A stretch of 64,000 bases of DNA from Archilochus colubris (lineage: Eukaryota; Chordata; Aves; Apodiformes; Trochilidae). The first letter of the stretch is position 1; the number at the start of each line of letters is the position of its first letter. A program made the translations under genes and the position numbers. Positions 1 to 12,520 of this stretch are shown piece after piece. The stretch covers positions 128,724,792-128,788,791 of the forward strand of contig CM041084.1 in the NCBI GenBank assembly GCA_023079485.1, given 5' to 3'. Below the pieces are notes generated by a model, which saw only the letters and a program-made list of their open reading frames with translations, was not told where the DNA came from and made no database searches.

Positions 1-3000
1 CTACTTGGTTGAATTACACTGTGTCATTACAGATAAACAGAGGTCTCTTATTGGAACCATCAGCTGCAAATGTATGGGTCTGCAGCCTGAAGTCATGGGG
101 TTTGGGGTTTTTTTCAGTGCAGCTTATGGCAGCACTGAGATACTGAGGTTTCTGTCCGAGTCTCGTAAATGTGCTGTTGTCACAGTAATTGTTCCCTTGG
201 AAAATGAAGATCTGCTGGCTTTGCAATGTGCCTCTCTACTGTTTTAGTCCAAAACTCAGTCAGACCTACTGGAACCTGATGTTATGGGTGCCATTTCAGT
301 CAGAGGTTGACTCTCTTGTTGAACGTGTTTTGGAAGGACTGTTCAGCTGTTAGCTGATCAGCCTGAATTCAGATATATAAAATCAAGACTGTGACCAGCT
401 CTCTGGAGAAGCTCTCTGTCTCCATTGATTTGCAAAATGACCTCTTAGTCCTGAATTCCGTTGCTTTGAATTGAAGTCAAGTTAGGTACCTGAAATACTC
501 TGTGACTTTCTGTACTTTCCTGTAGTCTCATTGGGGAGTGCTGCTTTATTAAAGCCCTGAATTGGATAATCCAGTGCAAGGCCAAAAGGTTCAAAATTAC
601 AAGTGAAATCTATTTGTAGTGATTATTCTAATTTGTATAGAGATATTGAGAGGGAAAGGAATGTGCATGTGACTCTATGGGGACTCACTTTGATCCTTGG
701 CCTCCCTGTGCCAAGCAGAGAGGGATACAGAGTAGGAGTAGAATGCAGATAACATTGGAAAAATACTTCAGGTTTAATCCAAGGCTGGTGTTGTGTTTAG
801 GCTGTGGCACTTTTCATCAGGTCAGCTGAAAACTCAGATCCATGCAGGAGACAGTGGCAAGCTTGGATGGTTGGAGCCAGCAGCAGAACTGCGTACTGGT
901 CTTGGAAGGATCTGTGCCCTTCTTGTCCAGGCCAGCCTTTGTGCTGAGTGTGTGCTGGAAACTCAGAATTAATTGAAGAATAAATGCATGGGGCAGGAGG
1001 TCCCTTTAAACTAGTTGTCAGCTGAGAGACGTGAAATCAGTGACTGATATCCCTGTAATGGTGAACTGATTTCAGTTTTGCCACGTCTAAATTGAATGAT
1101 GTAAATTGTGCTTTTGTGAAACAAACTGTCTGCCCACTCCAGATAAAGCAAGAGGATCTGCCACATGAAATCCTGGCTTTGGGGAGGGGTTGAAGGGATG
1201 AGCAGATGATGGATGTTAGTCATGTGCTTTATATACCACATCAGAGAGCACTGTGCCACAACCTGTGTGTGGCAGAATAAAGAAACATGAAAAGGTTTAG
1301 CATTAATCCACTCTGGAAGCCATTTCTTGCATAAGGGGAATGGCCTGGGCCTCTTGACATCCAGCTGGGGAAGCACAGTAATCCAGGTGTGACCTCATCA
1401 CAAGGTGCTTGGAGCCTCCAGGAGCTACCTGTCTTCAGCTCTGGCCTCTCTCCAGCCCAATCCTATGGCTGGGTTGAAGTGTCACATGTCCTTCCCTGCC
1501 TTCCCATCTTAAATGGAAATGCCTTTAGTTTTCTTGAGCAGGGACATCAGTCTCGGATGTACGTACGCTCTGCTGGCAAGGTCCATGTAGCTCTGAGATC
1601 AAGGGGCACTTGCACCTTAACCAAAACGTGTCAGCACAGATTCCATTGTTAAAAGAAGTAAGCCTCTGAATCCCCAACATGACAGTTGTAATCCCACAGT
1701 CATTACAACATCAAGCAACAAGTCTGAAAAAGATGTTGAGTTTGATGCTGTTGCTTGAGACAGCTTTAAGCAAGAGCAGCTGAGCTCCATGGGTGGCATG
1801 GGACCAGCAGCTGCATCCTTCATTCTCTTCTGAGTTGATGAGGTTTCAGAGAGGAGCAGGATGATAGCTCTGATGGGAAGCTGCTTTCCTTTGGCAAGCC
1901 CAGGGGTATTAATGGCAGTAATGCATACAAAGAGAAAGTAACATGGCAAGGAGCTGCCATAACTCGAGGTTTCACAGGATCTTCTCTGTTTTGCTTTGAA
2001 ACCATAAGCCTGAGACTTGGCATGTGCCAGGATCACTGTGCCTTCAGACTGGAGCTGTGTTTATTTCTTTAATGTTGGGGTATAAACAAGGAGTATGTGC
2101 CCTGAAAATTTTTCCAGCTGCTTGCAGAGAAGCAGTAATGGAAGCTCAATACTGAGATTGATTGATTACTCACAGATTATAAAGCAGCAATTGCAGACAG
2201 TTTTACTGTTTAAACACTGCTTGGTATTAAACCACTTTTATAGCAGACTGGAAAGGCAGATGTCCATTTAATCTATTTGGCTCTCTCAGTGCTGTATAAT
2301 ATCAAGAATGACAACGTTCATCAGTGAAATGGAAGCATTCAGCTGTGTGATCCAGCAGAGTAGGCTTGGAAGTAAGGGAGAAGCTTGTTTCTCTTAGTGA
2401 CTCTGGTGAACTTGAGCTTTAACTTTCAGATAGAGATGATTTTAAACTGATAATAGGATGTGTTATATCCTAGGATATGTAGGATACTATACCCTGATTA
2501 TAACTTTATAATAGGACATTAAGTCGATTTCCTAAGATAGTGTAAGGTGAAGAAGTGGCATGATATATCCTAAACTGTCTCTTTATTTTAATCTTGTGTA
2601 GTGTTTTTAAAAAGAAAAGACAAAAAAGCACTACAATTGCAGCCTGTCCCTTAGCATACAGACTGTATATACTCTATTTTCTGGTTAAATCTTCAAGTGC
2701 CACTTCTATACTTGGCTTCAGCCAACACCACATGTTGGCTGTTACAAACCCAGGCACTTTCCATTTTGTGTTACCTCAGCATCACACCTGTAATGAGCAC
2801 AGGCAGGGGAACAGAACAGCCCCTTTTTATCCCCACAAAATGGGGTTTTGAAACCCCAGGCCCTGTTGGGTAGCTGGTGCTTGCTGTAGTTGCTGCAGGG
2901 CCAGCAGGCAGTGGGCTGGCAGAGGTTAATGTCCAGCGGGCCCGGGCAGGGGACAGCTCGCTGGGAACTTCTCTGATGACAAACTGAGGTTTTTCACTCT

Positions 3001-6000
3001 GAATGCAAATAGTGTGCCACTTCAGACCGGCCCTACTGGGAAAGTAGGAAAGAAAATGCTGCATTGTCTGTAAAGGCAGCGGCCTGCGCTTGCCCAGACG
3101 GTTGCCTTGGGCTCCCGGCACCCTTTGCTGCCTGCCTGAGGTTGGTGGCTGCAGGCCCTGTGTGTGGCGAGTGGCAGTGTCCCCAGAGTGTCCCCAGGGC
3201 CCAGCAACTGCTGGCCCCATGGACAATGGGGCAGGCGGGACAGCCCTGACCCTTCCCTGCCTCTGCAAGGCCCATGGTGGAAGGCAGAGGGACCTCCATG
3301 GTGGATTTGAAGATTATTGGGCTTGATGACTGTAGTCTGGCTTTTCTTTCTTTCTTTAAAAATTGTCAACAGGCTTATGAAGGAAATGGTGTTTGAGCAA
3401 GCCCTGGCTTCCCGGCAGGCTTTGTGGCAGGCAGGGCTGTTGGCAGAGCCTCCCGACTCTGCCTTCACCCCTCTCATTGAAAACTGAGGGGTTAGCCTGC
3501 AACTTTGTACTGCGTTTTGGGGTGTTTGTGTCGCTTTTCTGGGCTTCGTCTTCGTGACTGATCATTTTTTTCCCCTTCAAACTGATTTTGAAAGAATGAA
3601 ATGGAGGCTTGTTAAAGCCTTTCGGTTGCATAACGTGCTGTATCTGAGCCATAAGCCAGGAGTAATCTGCTCTCCCAGCCCATCAGAGGCTTCCCTGCGG
3701 GCTGCAGCGTGGGCCCGCGTATGCACACACGTAATTAATGGAGGAAGGACAGTCCCTGCCAGGAGCTGGACCAGGGCCTGCAGTCTCCAGAAGGGCTCAT
3801 ATTCCATCAGGCTGTTCAGTGAGCAGTTTCAGAACAGCAAACTCGTGGGGTTCCAGTTTATACCAATAAGCCAGTTTTTCTGCAAGTTGTGTGTTTCACT
3901 GGACGACTACCTTTAGTTTTTGTGGGATGTGTCTGGTATGGACTAATTTTTTAAAAAGATATGAAATGAGTTGATGCCAGTAGCTGTTGCATTCTTCTGC
4001 ATAATGGTCTTTGTTCACCATGTCATTATGAAGTTAATGAACTTCTGAGTGACTTTTAAGAAGAGATGTCAGCTACCATCATGAGTCGAGTTTTTGACTG
4101 AAATGATTTTCACCTTCTAGTTTCTCAAGTGCTTCCCGGTCATTGTTTGTCCTCATTCAATTATTGTACTCAAAAGTGGCATATGAAAATAGCTCTTCCA
4201 AAAATCTCGTGTCTGTTCAAAGTGGGTTAGCAAATGCTGCTTGCTGTGATTTAACACATTGCAATTGCCTCCTTGCCGTTGGCTTTCTCAACATGCAAAA
4301 GCAGCCCATAAATATTGTTGGAAGAATTGTATTTATCAGCAAGTTCTTGATCTAATTTGCTGGTGTATGTTTATCAGAAAACCTTATCTACACAGTTCAT
4401 GCCTACCCGGTGAAAAAAAAGGTTTATTCTTGATCAAAGTGTCTAATTTGAGAAGAACTTAAATACAGTGTTATTGTGTGATATGCTTTCTACTAAAACC
4501 ACATTACAGGCACATTCTTCTGTCTAGCTATTTAGATGCCTGTGTTAAACTATTCCTTTGCATGGGATTACTCCCATTTGAAACAGTCTGTGACCACTCT
4601 TATTTTCTTAGATACACATACACAAGTGTTCTAGTAATGTTATAAAACTATTCTGTGTTGTCTTGCTGTGGCAGATCTGACTGTCTTGCCGTATGTTCTC
4701 CCTGAACAGAGTCTTTACACCTCCTCTTTGTCCTTGGTTATTTTTTTAAGCTCCCAGAACCTCGGGAGGTGAGCAGGTTTGTGCAAGGTCAGGTCTATTA
4801 AGCAGCCAACATCCGTAACACTTAGGCTGATGAAACTCCTTTTGCTTGTTCCATTTCTGAGTGCCGAGTGACCCTTTCACTGAAACAAACAGAAACCGGA
4901 ACCAAGAAGCTTTCCAATGCCATCAGTGTAGCAACCTTTATTCTTGCTTGCAGAGAAAAACCTGTGGGTTGAATTAAACTTTTGTTATTAAGCTGGGGTT
5001 AACTTTGTAAAGTGTAATTGCTTTGGACATATTTGCAGTAAAACCTTAAGAGAATTTGTCCATTTGATTGACAGCTATATGGAGCAGATTATGTGCTGCT
5101 GTTTTGAAGCAGAGCTGTCGGAAATAAGGTGCAGATAATTGGAATACATTCATGCTTTATCTAGAATAACAGGATTGACAAGTTACTTATCAATTGTGAC
5201 CATTATTTTTGCCAACACTTAACCATGTTAAGTGGCATAAAGATGCCAGTGCTAAATTAGTTGCTTCCAGAAAGCATTACTTGAAAGGCATTCTTGTGCT
5301 ACCTGAAAACTTTAGTGAATTGATAACTTAAAAAATTTCTTTCCATTTGCTATGAAAGCTATGGGTTTAACAAGGGAATAGGAAAGCTCATCTAACATCC
5401 AGAAATAAAGTATAACCAGCAGAGATTTTGTGGGCTCCAGTTATGTCAGTTTGAATTTCTTTTTCCTTTGCACTTCTCCCAGCTTCCTCTGTATGTCTTG
5501 GCCCTCAGCTGAGTCTGCTTATCAAGTGTGATACAGAAGTTGGCATCAAATCTAAATCTCTCTCTGCCTGTGTGGTCTGTCTGTTGAATACATTTTATAG
5601 TGTGCCCTTGGATTAAAACATGGTAGGTCTTAGTAGTTCTGGTGACACCAAGGATTGGTATGGTGATTAGTCACACAAGCCTCCAAGATGTGAAACTTCA
5701 AAGTGAAAGGAGGAGCAAGAGTTGCTTCCCCAAACAGGATCACCCTAAAAATATTTTGGATAAGCAGGGAAGTAGAAGCATGTATGTTGCTGCTCCATTG
5801 TTTTAATTAATTAATTAATAATTTACAATCCAAGGAAGACTTCCAGGCCATGAGCTTGCAGAAGATTGAGATTGCTTTTTGATGTGTGGTGATATGTGTT
5901 GGTCTGAGGCTTGTTTTTCCTACTATGCCATAGAAATGGTCCTCAAGCTGGAGTCCATTATTTGATTAGGAATTTAAGAATAAATAATATTAATACTACC

Positions 6001-9000
6001 AATAATACGAATTTAAGAACGAAGCCAACTGTTTGGTCTTTGAGTTTGGTTTTAAGTGTGAGAAATTTACCCTTCTTTTTCTTCTCTTTTTCACCCCCCA
6101 AACCAGGTGATGGGTTTTCTTACTCAGTAGGTAGATACACTTGCTAGCTTCTGTTTCTCTACACCAGAGGTAGATACATATATGAGATACATACAAAAGT
6201 GCTGAGAAGGAAAAAGAAAATATGCAAAATAATAGCCTGGTCCTGAAAATATAGGGGTTTGGTTTCTTTTGTCTGCTGTGCATTCACACTGCTTCCTCTC
6301 AAGAGGTGGCTTAGGTGTGTAACCAGATTCCTGGCAGCAGGGCAAATGATCTGTCAGATACTATGATAAGCATTATCAGGAAAACCGAGAAAAAAAAAAA
6401 AGAAATCACATAGGAACTTGACAGATCCCTTTCTGTTTTCTGATTAGTACCTCCCTGGTTTGTGCTGTATTGTAAGCAGTGCTTTAGCAATAATACAGAC
6501 AAAGCCTAACAAAGAGACTTGCTTGCTGGCAGAAAGTTGCTTAAAATAACTTACTGAGGACAAAGAGGCTGCCCAGGTCAACAATGCTGTGAAATCTGCA
6601 GTGTGTAACAGCTTCAGGAGGTTTTGTGGGCATATGGATTTTTAAAAGCTTTAAACCGTTTATAAGGCAGCAAAGATTGTAGAGGGCTGCTAACCCTGTG
6701 TTGATGGTGGTGGGTCAGATTTATGAAGATTCAAAGTTTATCTACAGAAATACTGAGATCTTTGTTCCCTTCAGCAGAACTCCAATTGAAAATATGAATA
6801 CTAGAAAGAAAGGATTGTTCTTTGTTAACAGGTATTTAATACCATTTTAAGAGTCTTTGTTATATTTTACTCTTCAGTCAGATGACTGTTAAAAATGCTG
6901 TCAAACAACTTATCTGACTTGCTTTCCTTTAATTCAAGGGAAGCGAATTTATCTGATACAGTGTCATTTATTTCTGCCTTCATTATTCTTTTGGTTCTAG
7001 TTCTGTGTAGCTTTATTTTTCAAATATTAGCAGAAGGTAATGAATAGGAAGCTTATTTCATCCATTTTTCATTAAAGGTAGCCACTCATGATAACTGGGA
7101 GAGATTATGTTATCAGTTCACTAATCCTTTGATTAAAGCAGCAGCTTTCTTGACCATGCTTTAAACCAAAAAAATGTAACATGCTCTTTGAAGGTGATCC
7201 CTTATGTAATTCCACTTGAAACTTTTATTTTGAGAAATTCCCATGTGTTGATTTTCAGAGTTGTTTTATCCATGTTCTGCCACATCCACATGCACAGCTC
7301 ATAGGGAGTGAGTAGCACAGGGGAAAGGGTCGGGATCTGGGGTTGTGGTAGGGAGAGGAACATCCATGGAGAATCAGGTGTCAGGCTTTCCACTGCTCAT
7401 GGAGTAACTTTTTATTTTAGTGTAGCTCATACTATGTGTTTTCAGCTTGATTCTTTCTATGTACATTTGTGGGCGGGTCTATTGAAGAGCAGATGTATGT
7501 TAGATGTTTTTTCTCAGTAATATGAATGTATGTTATACCCCACTCTGTATTTGTCTTCAGACAAAACTGGCCTCTTGGTTCCCTTTCCCATCCTGATGCC
7601 TCCCTGCAAGCCCTATGGAGCCACCAGCATGCAGAGGAGGACGAGGGGGAAAATCTTTCTTGCTGCAGCCCCACCTGGCTGGGAAGCTGTCTGGGGCTGC
7701 AGGCAGGGTGCTGTGTTCTCCTCCAGCCCAACCTGTCTGTCATCTTTGGCTGGGGTGTCTGGCAGGCTCAGTGTTGGTGATGCACCAGTTACTTCTCTCT
7801 GTGGAATGAGGGGAGTCATGCCTGAAAGGCAGCATACCAGACAGAAGACTGCTCCTGAAGCCTGTACAAGCTGACGTATCTCTGATTTCACTCAGCTCCT
7901 TTTATAGTGGAAGTTATTAGCATAATGTTTTATACCATCTGAAGTAAACTCATTTCTTATCTTCGTATGCATCAAAGAGGAAATAAACTCCAAGCCTCTG
8001 TAGCAAAAATTCAGTTGAATAGGACAGGATCAGAGTGACGAATCCAACCACTTGATCATGTAGACCAGTGAGCTGAGTGGGCGTTAGACTGGTTGGCACC
8101 TTTAAACTGCAATAAAGTCGTCTTTGTTGTTTCACTGTTTGGGGATCTGGGCTATGAAGAGCTATCTTACAAGGATGTACCTGGTCTCTCATTGCTTTCT
8201 GTGTTTGCTGTCTCTGTCTGAGAAGACTGTACCAGTGGAAACAGTAGCAGTGATACTATTTATGATTTCCGCTGTAGGGATTATGGTTCCTGGCCCAATT
8301 TAACCAAGTTTTAGATTTACCAGTGTTTTTCCTGACAGAGGGCAAACTGATTCCCTAGCTCCGTGCTTCCAGGCACTACCCAACAAGTGTGAAATAGTTA
8401 CCTGAATAAATATAGTTGTTATTGCTCTCATGGGCTGGACAAAGAGCAAGTTCTGCTGGCTAACACGAAGTTCATATGGATCTGTTGTTCTGTTTTGCAC
8501 CACTAGACAGCTGTGAGAAGAAAATTTTCTCTGTCAGTATCTGATGTAATATAAAGATGATAATTTGGGGCTTTTGTTTGTTTGCTAGGTTATTTTAAAG
8601 GTATTTGTATAATGGGTGATTCTTTCATGTTGAGCACACAAACTGCACATTGTAATGAAACTGAGAGCTCTTGTATTAAGGTGTTTCATTTAAGCATATT
8701 TAAAACTGACTTGAGCTCTACTTTGCTTAAGTAAGAATCTAGTGAACCTGGGGTATAAATGTGTTAACAACAATATTCATCTCAGTTCTAGAGGATCCAA
8801 GATTTCTTTAAATTTTTAGAGCATTTTATCGCCGCCTTCTGAAATAGGTTGAATGTGTTCATGGGAGGGAGGAAAGTTCGTTCAGCTGATTGGTGCAATA
8901 CCACACAATTTTATAAATATCAAACAGATTTCAGGTCTACTGGTGGATGTTTTTCCACTTGCAGGGAGCAGAATCTGCTGATTGCAGGTGCCAAATAGAA

Positions 9001-12000
9001 GTGTCCACCAAGAGATTCGCAGACCTTGTTGTTCAGTGAGTAAATCTCCACTGAATAATAGATTATGCATTCAAGAATTGGCAGTGCTCCCTCCTTAAGC
9101 TGTGAGGTCTGATTTATCCTCACCTTTGACAGACTTCAGTTGCCATATGTAGCCTTTGCTAGTAGTATTTAATTGATGCTTAATGTAACTTTAATAATAC
9201 AGTAGTTGTATATGTAATGTTCCTGTTTAGGCAAAAGGAATGTACTTGATTGAGACAGTTAGTTGCCAATTCTTGCTACTGTTGGCAAAAATATCTTAAT
9301 TCGGATAATTTCACATTAGTCAGTTCTGGTTCCTCACATGGGGTTATTTTTGTTAAAATCCACAGACTGGAAAGGAATCAATATGAGGCTTTTGAAACTG
9401 GTGGAGGTTTGCAGTGTTCCCACTATGATTGATTACAGCTTCTTTTGTAGGGTTTTAAAAAGAACAATCTGTATTAAAAACATCATTCTTTGGTAGGAGC
9501 TCGAACAGGTTCAAATAGGTTTCCATGGGGGCTGCCCTGCAATTTGACCACTTCAAGGGATTGCAGTAATCACCAGTGGGCCAGGGCATGGAGGCAGAGG
9601 AAAGGCTATTAGGTGGGGAGTTATTGGCATGCATGCCAAAGAGTTACCCTGGCAGCTTTAATCATTCATCAACATTCTCAAGAGGAGGAAGGCAAATATA
9701 AGGGTTAGTTCTTCTATTGATTAGGAAAAAGGATCAGGAGGGCATGAAAGGAGAGGGGAGGTGTGTGTGGAAGAGGCAGTGCATGTTTGATTTAAAAGCA
9801 CTGACCAGGGCAGGTAAGTGTAGTTATGACCTCTCTACCAATAGCTACCTGCATCTCCCATTACTGTCAGGCTTGTGACTGGTGATTCAAAGCCAGGCAA
9901 ACCTCTTCATTCAGCATTTTCAAAGGAGCACATTGAGCTTCTTGGTCACGGCTTTCCCTTAAATTTAACCTGTCTGCACATGGGCTGATGTGTCCTTAAA
10001 AACCTGATTAGCACTTTGAGCGGTGATGATTTGCGTGGTGGTTTTGATCCTATTTTTGGTGAAACTGATGGGTGCTTTTGGGGAAACATGCAGAAAATTG
10101 CCATGCTAATTGAGATAAATCAATCTGTAATGCCGATTGCAGGCTGCTGGTTTCTGACAATGTTTCCACTACAGAATGCCCTTTGATATTTCAGTCTGGA
10201 GTGGTGATTTGGAAGCTGATTCAGCTGTAACCCTTCTAAAATTGTTTCCTCGTTGTATCGTGCGTACGCCAAAGGCAGAGTTGAAGAATAAACTGTTCTT
10301 TGCACTGATTGATAGCTTGGCATGAAACCTGAAATGGCTTCGAATTCTTTAATTTTGGGATTCCCAGAGAAACTTTGGTATTAAACTTCGGCTTTTATAT
10401 GGGAAATAAGAATTACTATGTACTGTACCCTGACTGTCATGCAGTCTCAAGGTTTTCAAGGTCAATGAGACAACTAAACTGTAGTATTCAGTTCTGGGTT
10501 TCACATACAAGGAGGGAAGGACCTGTTGCTGTGGAGTTAGGGTATGTGATATAATGTCAAATCAGAGGGTTCGTGTAAACCATACAGCAACCCTGTTTGC
10601 TTGGATTGGTGTTATCTGAATTGCCCTGTCCCACTGTTATTCCTAAGTAACCATTTCTGAGTTTGGAGTAAGTCTACGTGGGTTAGGCAAATACTTTGGT
10701 CCCAGCTTCTGGCCTGTGTGGAGGTGATCTGACCATGCAACTCTTGTTCTAGGGAAGGACCAATGGGGCTGGTCCCCTCTTGATCAGTCCCACCCTGGAC
10801 AGAGTGATTAGGTTAACAGACTGAAGTTTAGTCTTTCTGTGCCTCTAGTGTATTAATGATGCACAACTGGAAGTCAGACACTCTGAAAAGAAGTGGAATT
10901 GGAATTCCATTGGAATTCACCTCAAAAAGGCAAGAACTTTATATAGGATGTTTCTCTCCTTATGGCAGGACAAGCCTCAGCTCCAAAACTGTAAGCAGAC
11001 CAAAGACCCACTACACAGATCTGTGACCCTTCATAATGGGAAGAAAAACATTTTCAAATAATCTTGAACAAGTTCTCCTGTTATCGTTTAAGTTCTTTCA
11101 TCATGCAGCATATTGTACAGCATGTAATTACACATTAGGGAATATTTTTAAAGGCACAGATGATTGTTGGAAAACAGACCCACAGGTTTCTATGACTTCA
11201 TGAAGAGTGTGAACTTCAGTGTATCAACAGCAGCACAGTAATTTCCTTGGTGCATGGCTTTAAGTGAACACTAGCTGACATGGTGGTGGCTTGTTGGTGT
11301 CTCCTTACCCTGGGGGGCTCTTTGCCTTGGAGGGCTTCCCTGTGAGCACCATGGATCCAGTGTATTTCCTTTAGCTCAAGCCATGACATAGGCTGCAGAA
11401 ATGCCTGACACTGGCAAGAGTTGTTTTATTAATGTGCCTGTCAAATACGCCTCTGTTTTGGTAATTAGTCTGGCATAACAGACTGTACACATCTTAAAAG
11501 CCAGCATCTTCTGACTCTTGGCTCTGACAAGAGGCAGTCTCTGTAAATCAGCTCTTTTGGTAGACTCCTCTATTGTTGGATGCTAGCAGTAGGAGAAGCA
11601 GTTTGCAGTGCTTGCCTTTATTTCAGCCTCTCCGCCTTTCCTCCGCAGCCACAAGCGGTCAAACCCTTTCTTTATCTGTTGGGAGAGATTGAAGGCCTAA
11701 AGCTATAGTTTTGTGCAGCATCAGGAAGTCCTTCTACATGAGGTACAAGGAGCGTGAATAATCTTTCTGGCATGTGCTCCATCCCTGGTAGTGCCTGTGC
11801 TGCACCGGGCAGGGTCTCAGCCTGCTGTGCTGCTGCCGGCACCAGCGCTGTCCCCACAGGCAAAGATCCGACTTACAGCACAAGTGTAGGGACACTTGTA
11901 CAAAGCTGACTTCCTTTTCCACCCTAACCTGAAGAGGGGCAGCAAATGTTTTATAAGGTATTTTTTAAAATACCTTTGGAAACGAGCTCTCCAGAATGAG

Positions 12001-12179
12001 TCATGGCAATCAAAGCATTTTATGTAATTGGCCAAAGCCAGCAGTGGGGGAGATGGTGGCTTCTGCAAATTTGGTCCAGGCAGTTCCAGGTGCAAGGCTG
12101 ATTTTCACATTGGGCACATGGATAAATGGGAGGACTGGCACGGAAAGGCAGCAGCCATGGGGAGTTCTTGGAGGGGTTT
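1..12179 (+). other. SDC2: SDC2 intron 1 (3' portion), unique sequence
   Basis: This stretch is assigned to intron 1 of syndecan-2 because the first exon in the window (18386) is the second coding exon of the gene and its signal-peptide exon is not present. Syndecan-2 is known to have a very long first intron. The DNA is AT-rich, with GC-richer patches near 2.85-3.3 kb, 3.4-3.8 kb and 7.55-7.8 kb. Open frames in those patches look like chance ORFs because they resemble no family I know and lack exon-like splice context. No repeats were recognised apart from short runs such as (TTAA)n near 5805-5822. Parts near 5.0-5.2 and 10.1-10.3 kb have a mixed, homeodomain- and GATA-motif-rich look that could be regulatory, but the sequence alone does not prove it. 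Confidence 0.75.
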
Positions 12180-12520
12180 CATAGAATCATACAATGGCTA
12201 GGGTTAGAAGGGACTTTAAAGATCATCTAGTTCCAAACCCCCTGAATAGGCCGGGACACCTTCCACAAGATCAGGTTGCTCAGGGCCCCGTCCAACCTGG
12301 CCTTGAATACTTCCAGGGATAGGGCAGCCACAACTTCCTTGGACATCCTGTTCCAGTGTCTCACTACCCTCACAGGAAATAATTTTTTCCTAATGTCCAG
12401 TCTAAACCTCCCCTCTTCAAGTTTGAAAGCATTTACCCTTGTCTTCTTGCTATACCCTGGTGTAAAAAGCCCTACCCAAGATTTCTTGTAGGCCCCCTTC
12501 AGGTATTGGAAGGTTGCTAA
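12180..12520 (-). mobile_element. CR1 LINE, 3' fragment
   Basis: Read on the minus strand this is the 3' untranslated end of a CR1 retrotransposon. The plus strand begins with the inverted CR1 terminus (ATAGAATCATACAATGG) and runs through the inverted form of the conserved 3' UTR: the block complementary to the usual 'gttggaactagatgatc', then 'ttccagtgtctcactaccctc' (12350-12370) and 'ggaaataattttttcctaatgtcc'. Only about 340 bp remain, with no reverse transcriptase, so it is a 5'-truncated, immobile copy. It sits in SDC2 intron 1, antisense to the gene. Boundaries are accurate to about 15 bp. Confidence 0.9.

Noticed and set aside
2771..3477. 165- and 151-codon minus-strand open frames
   Set aside because: They lie in a GC-rich intronic patch with several overlapping open frames on both strands. 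The composition of the translations is Pro/Ala/Gly-biased and unlike any known protein.
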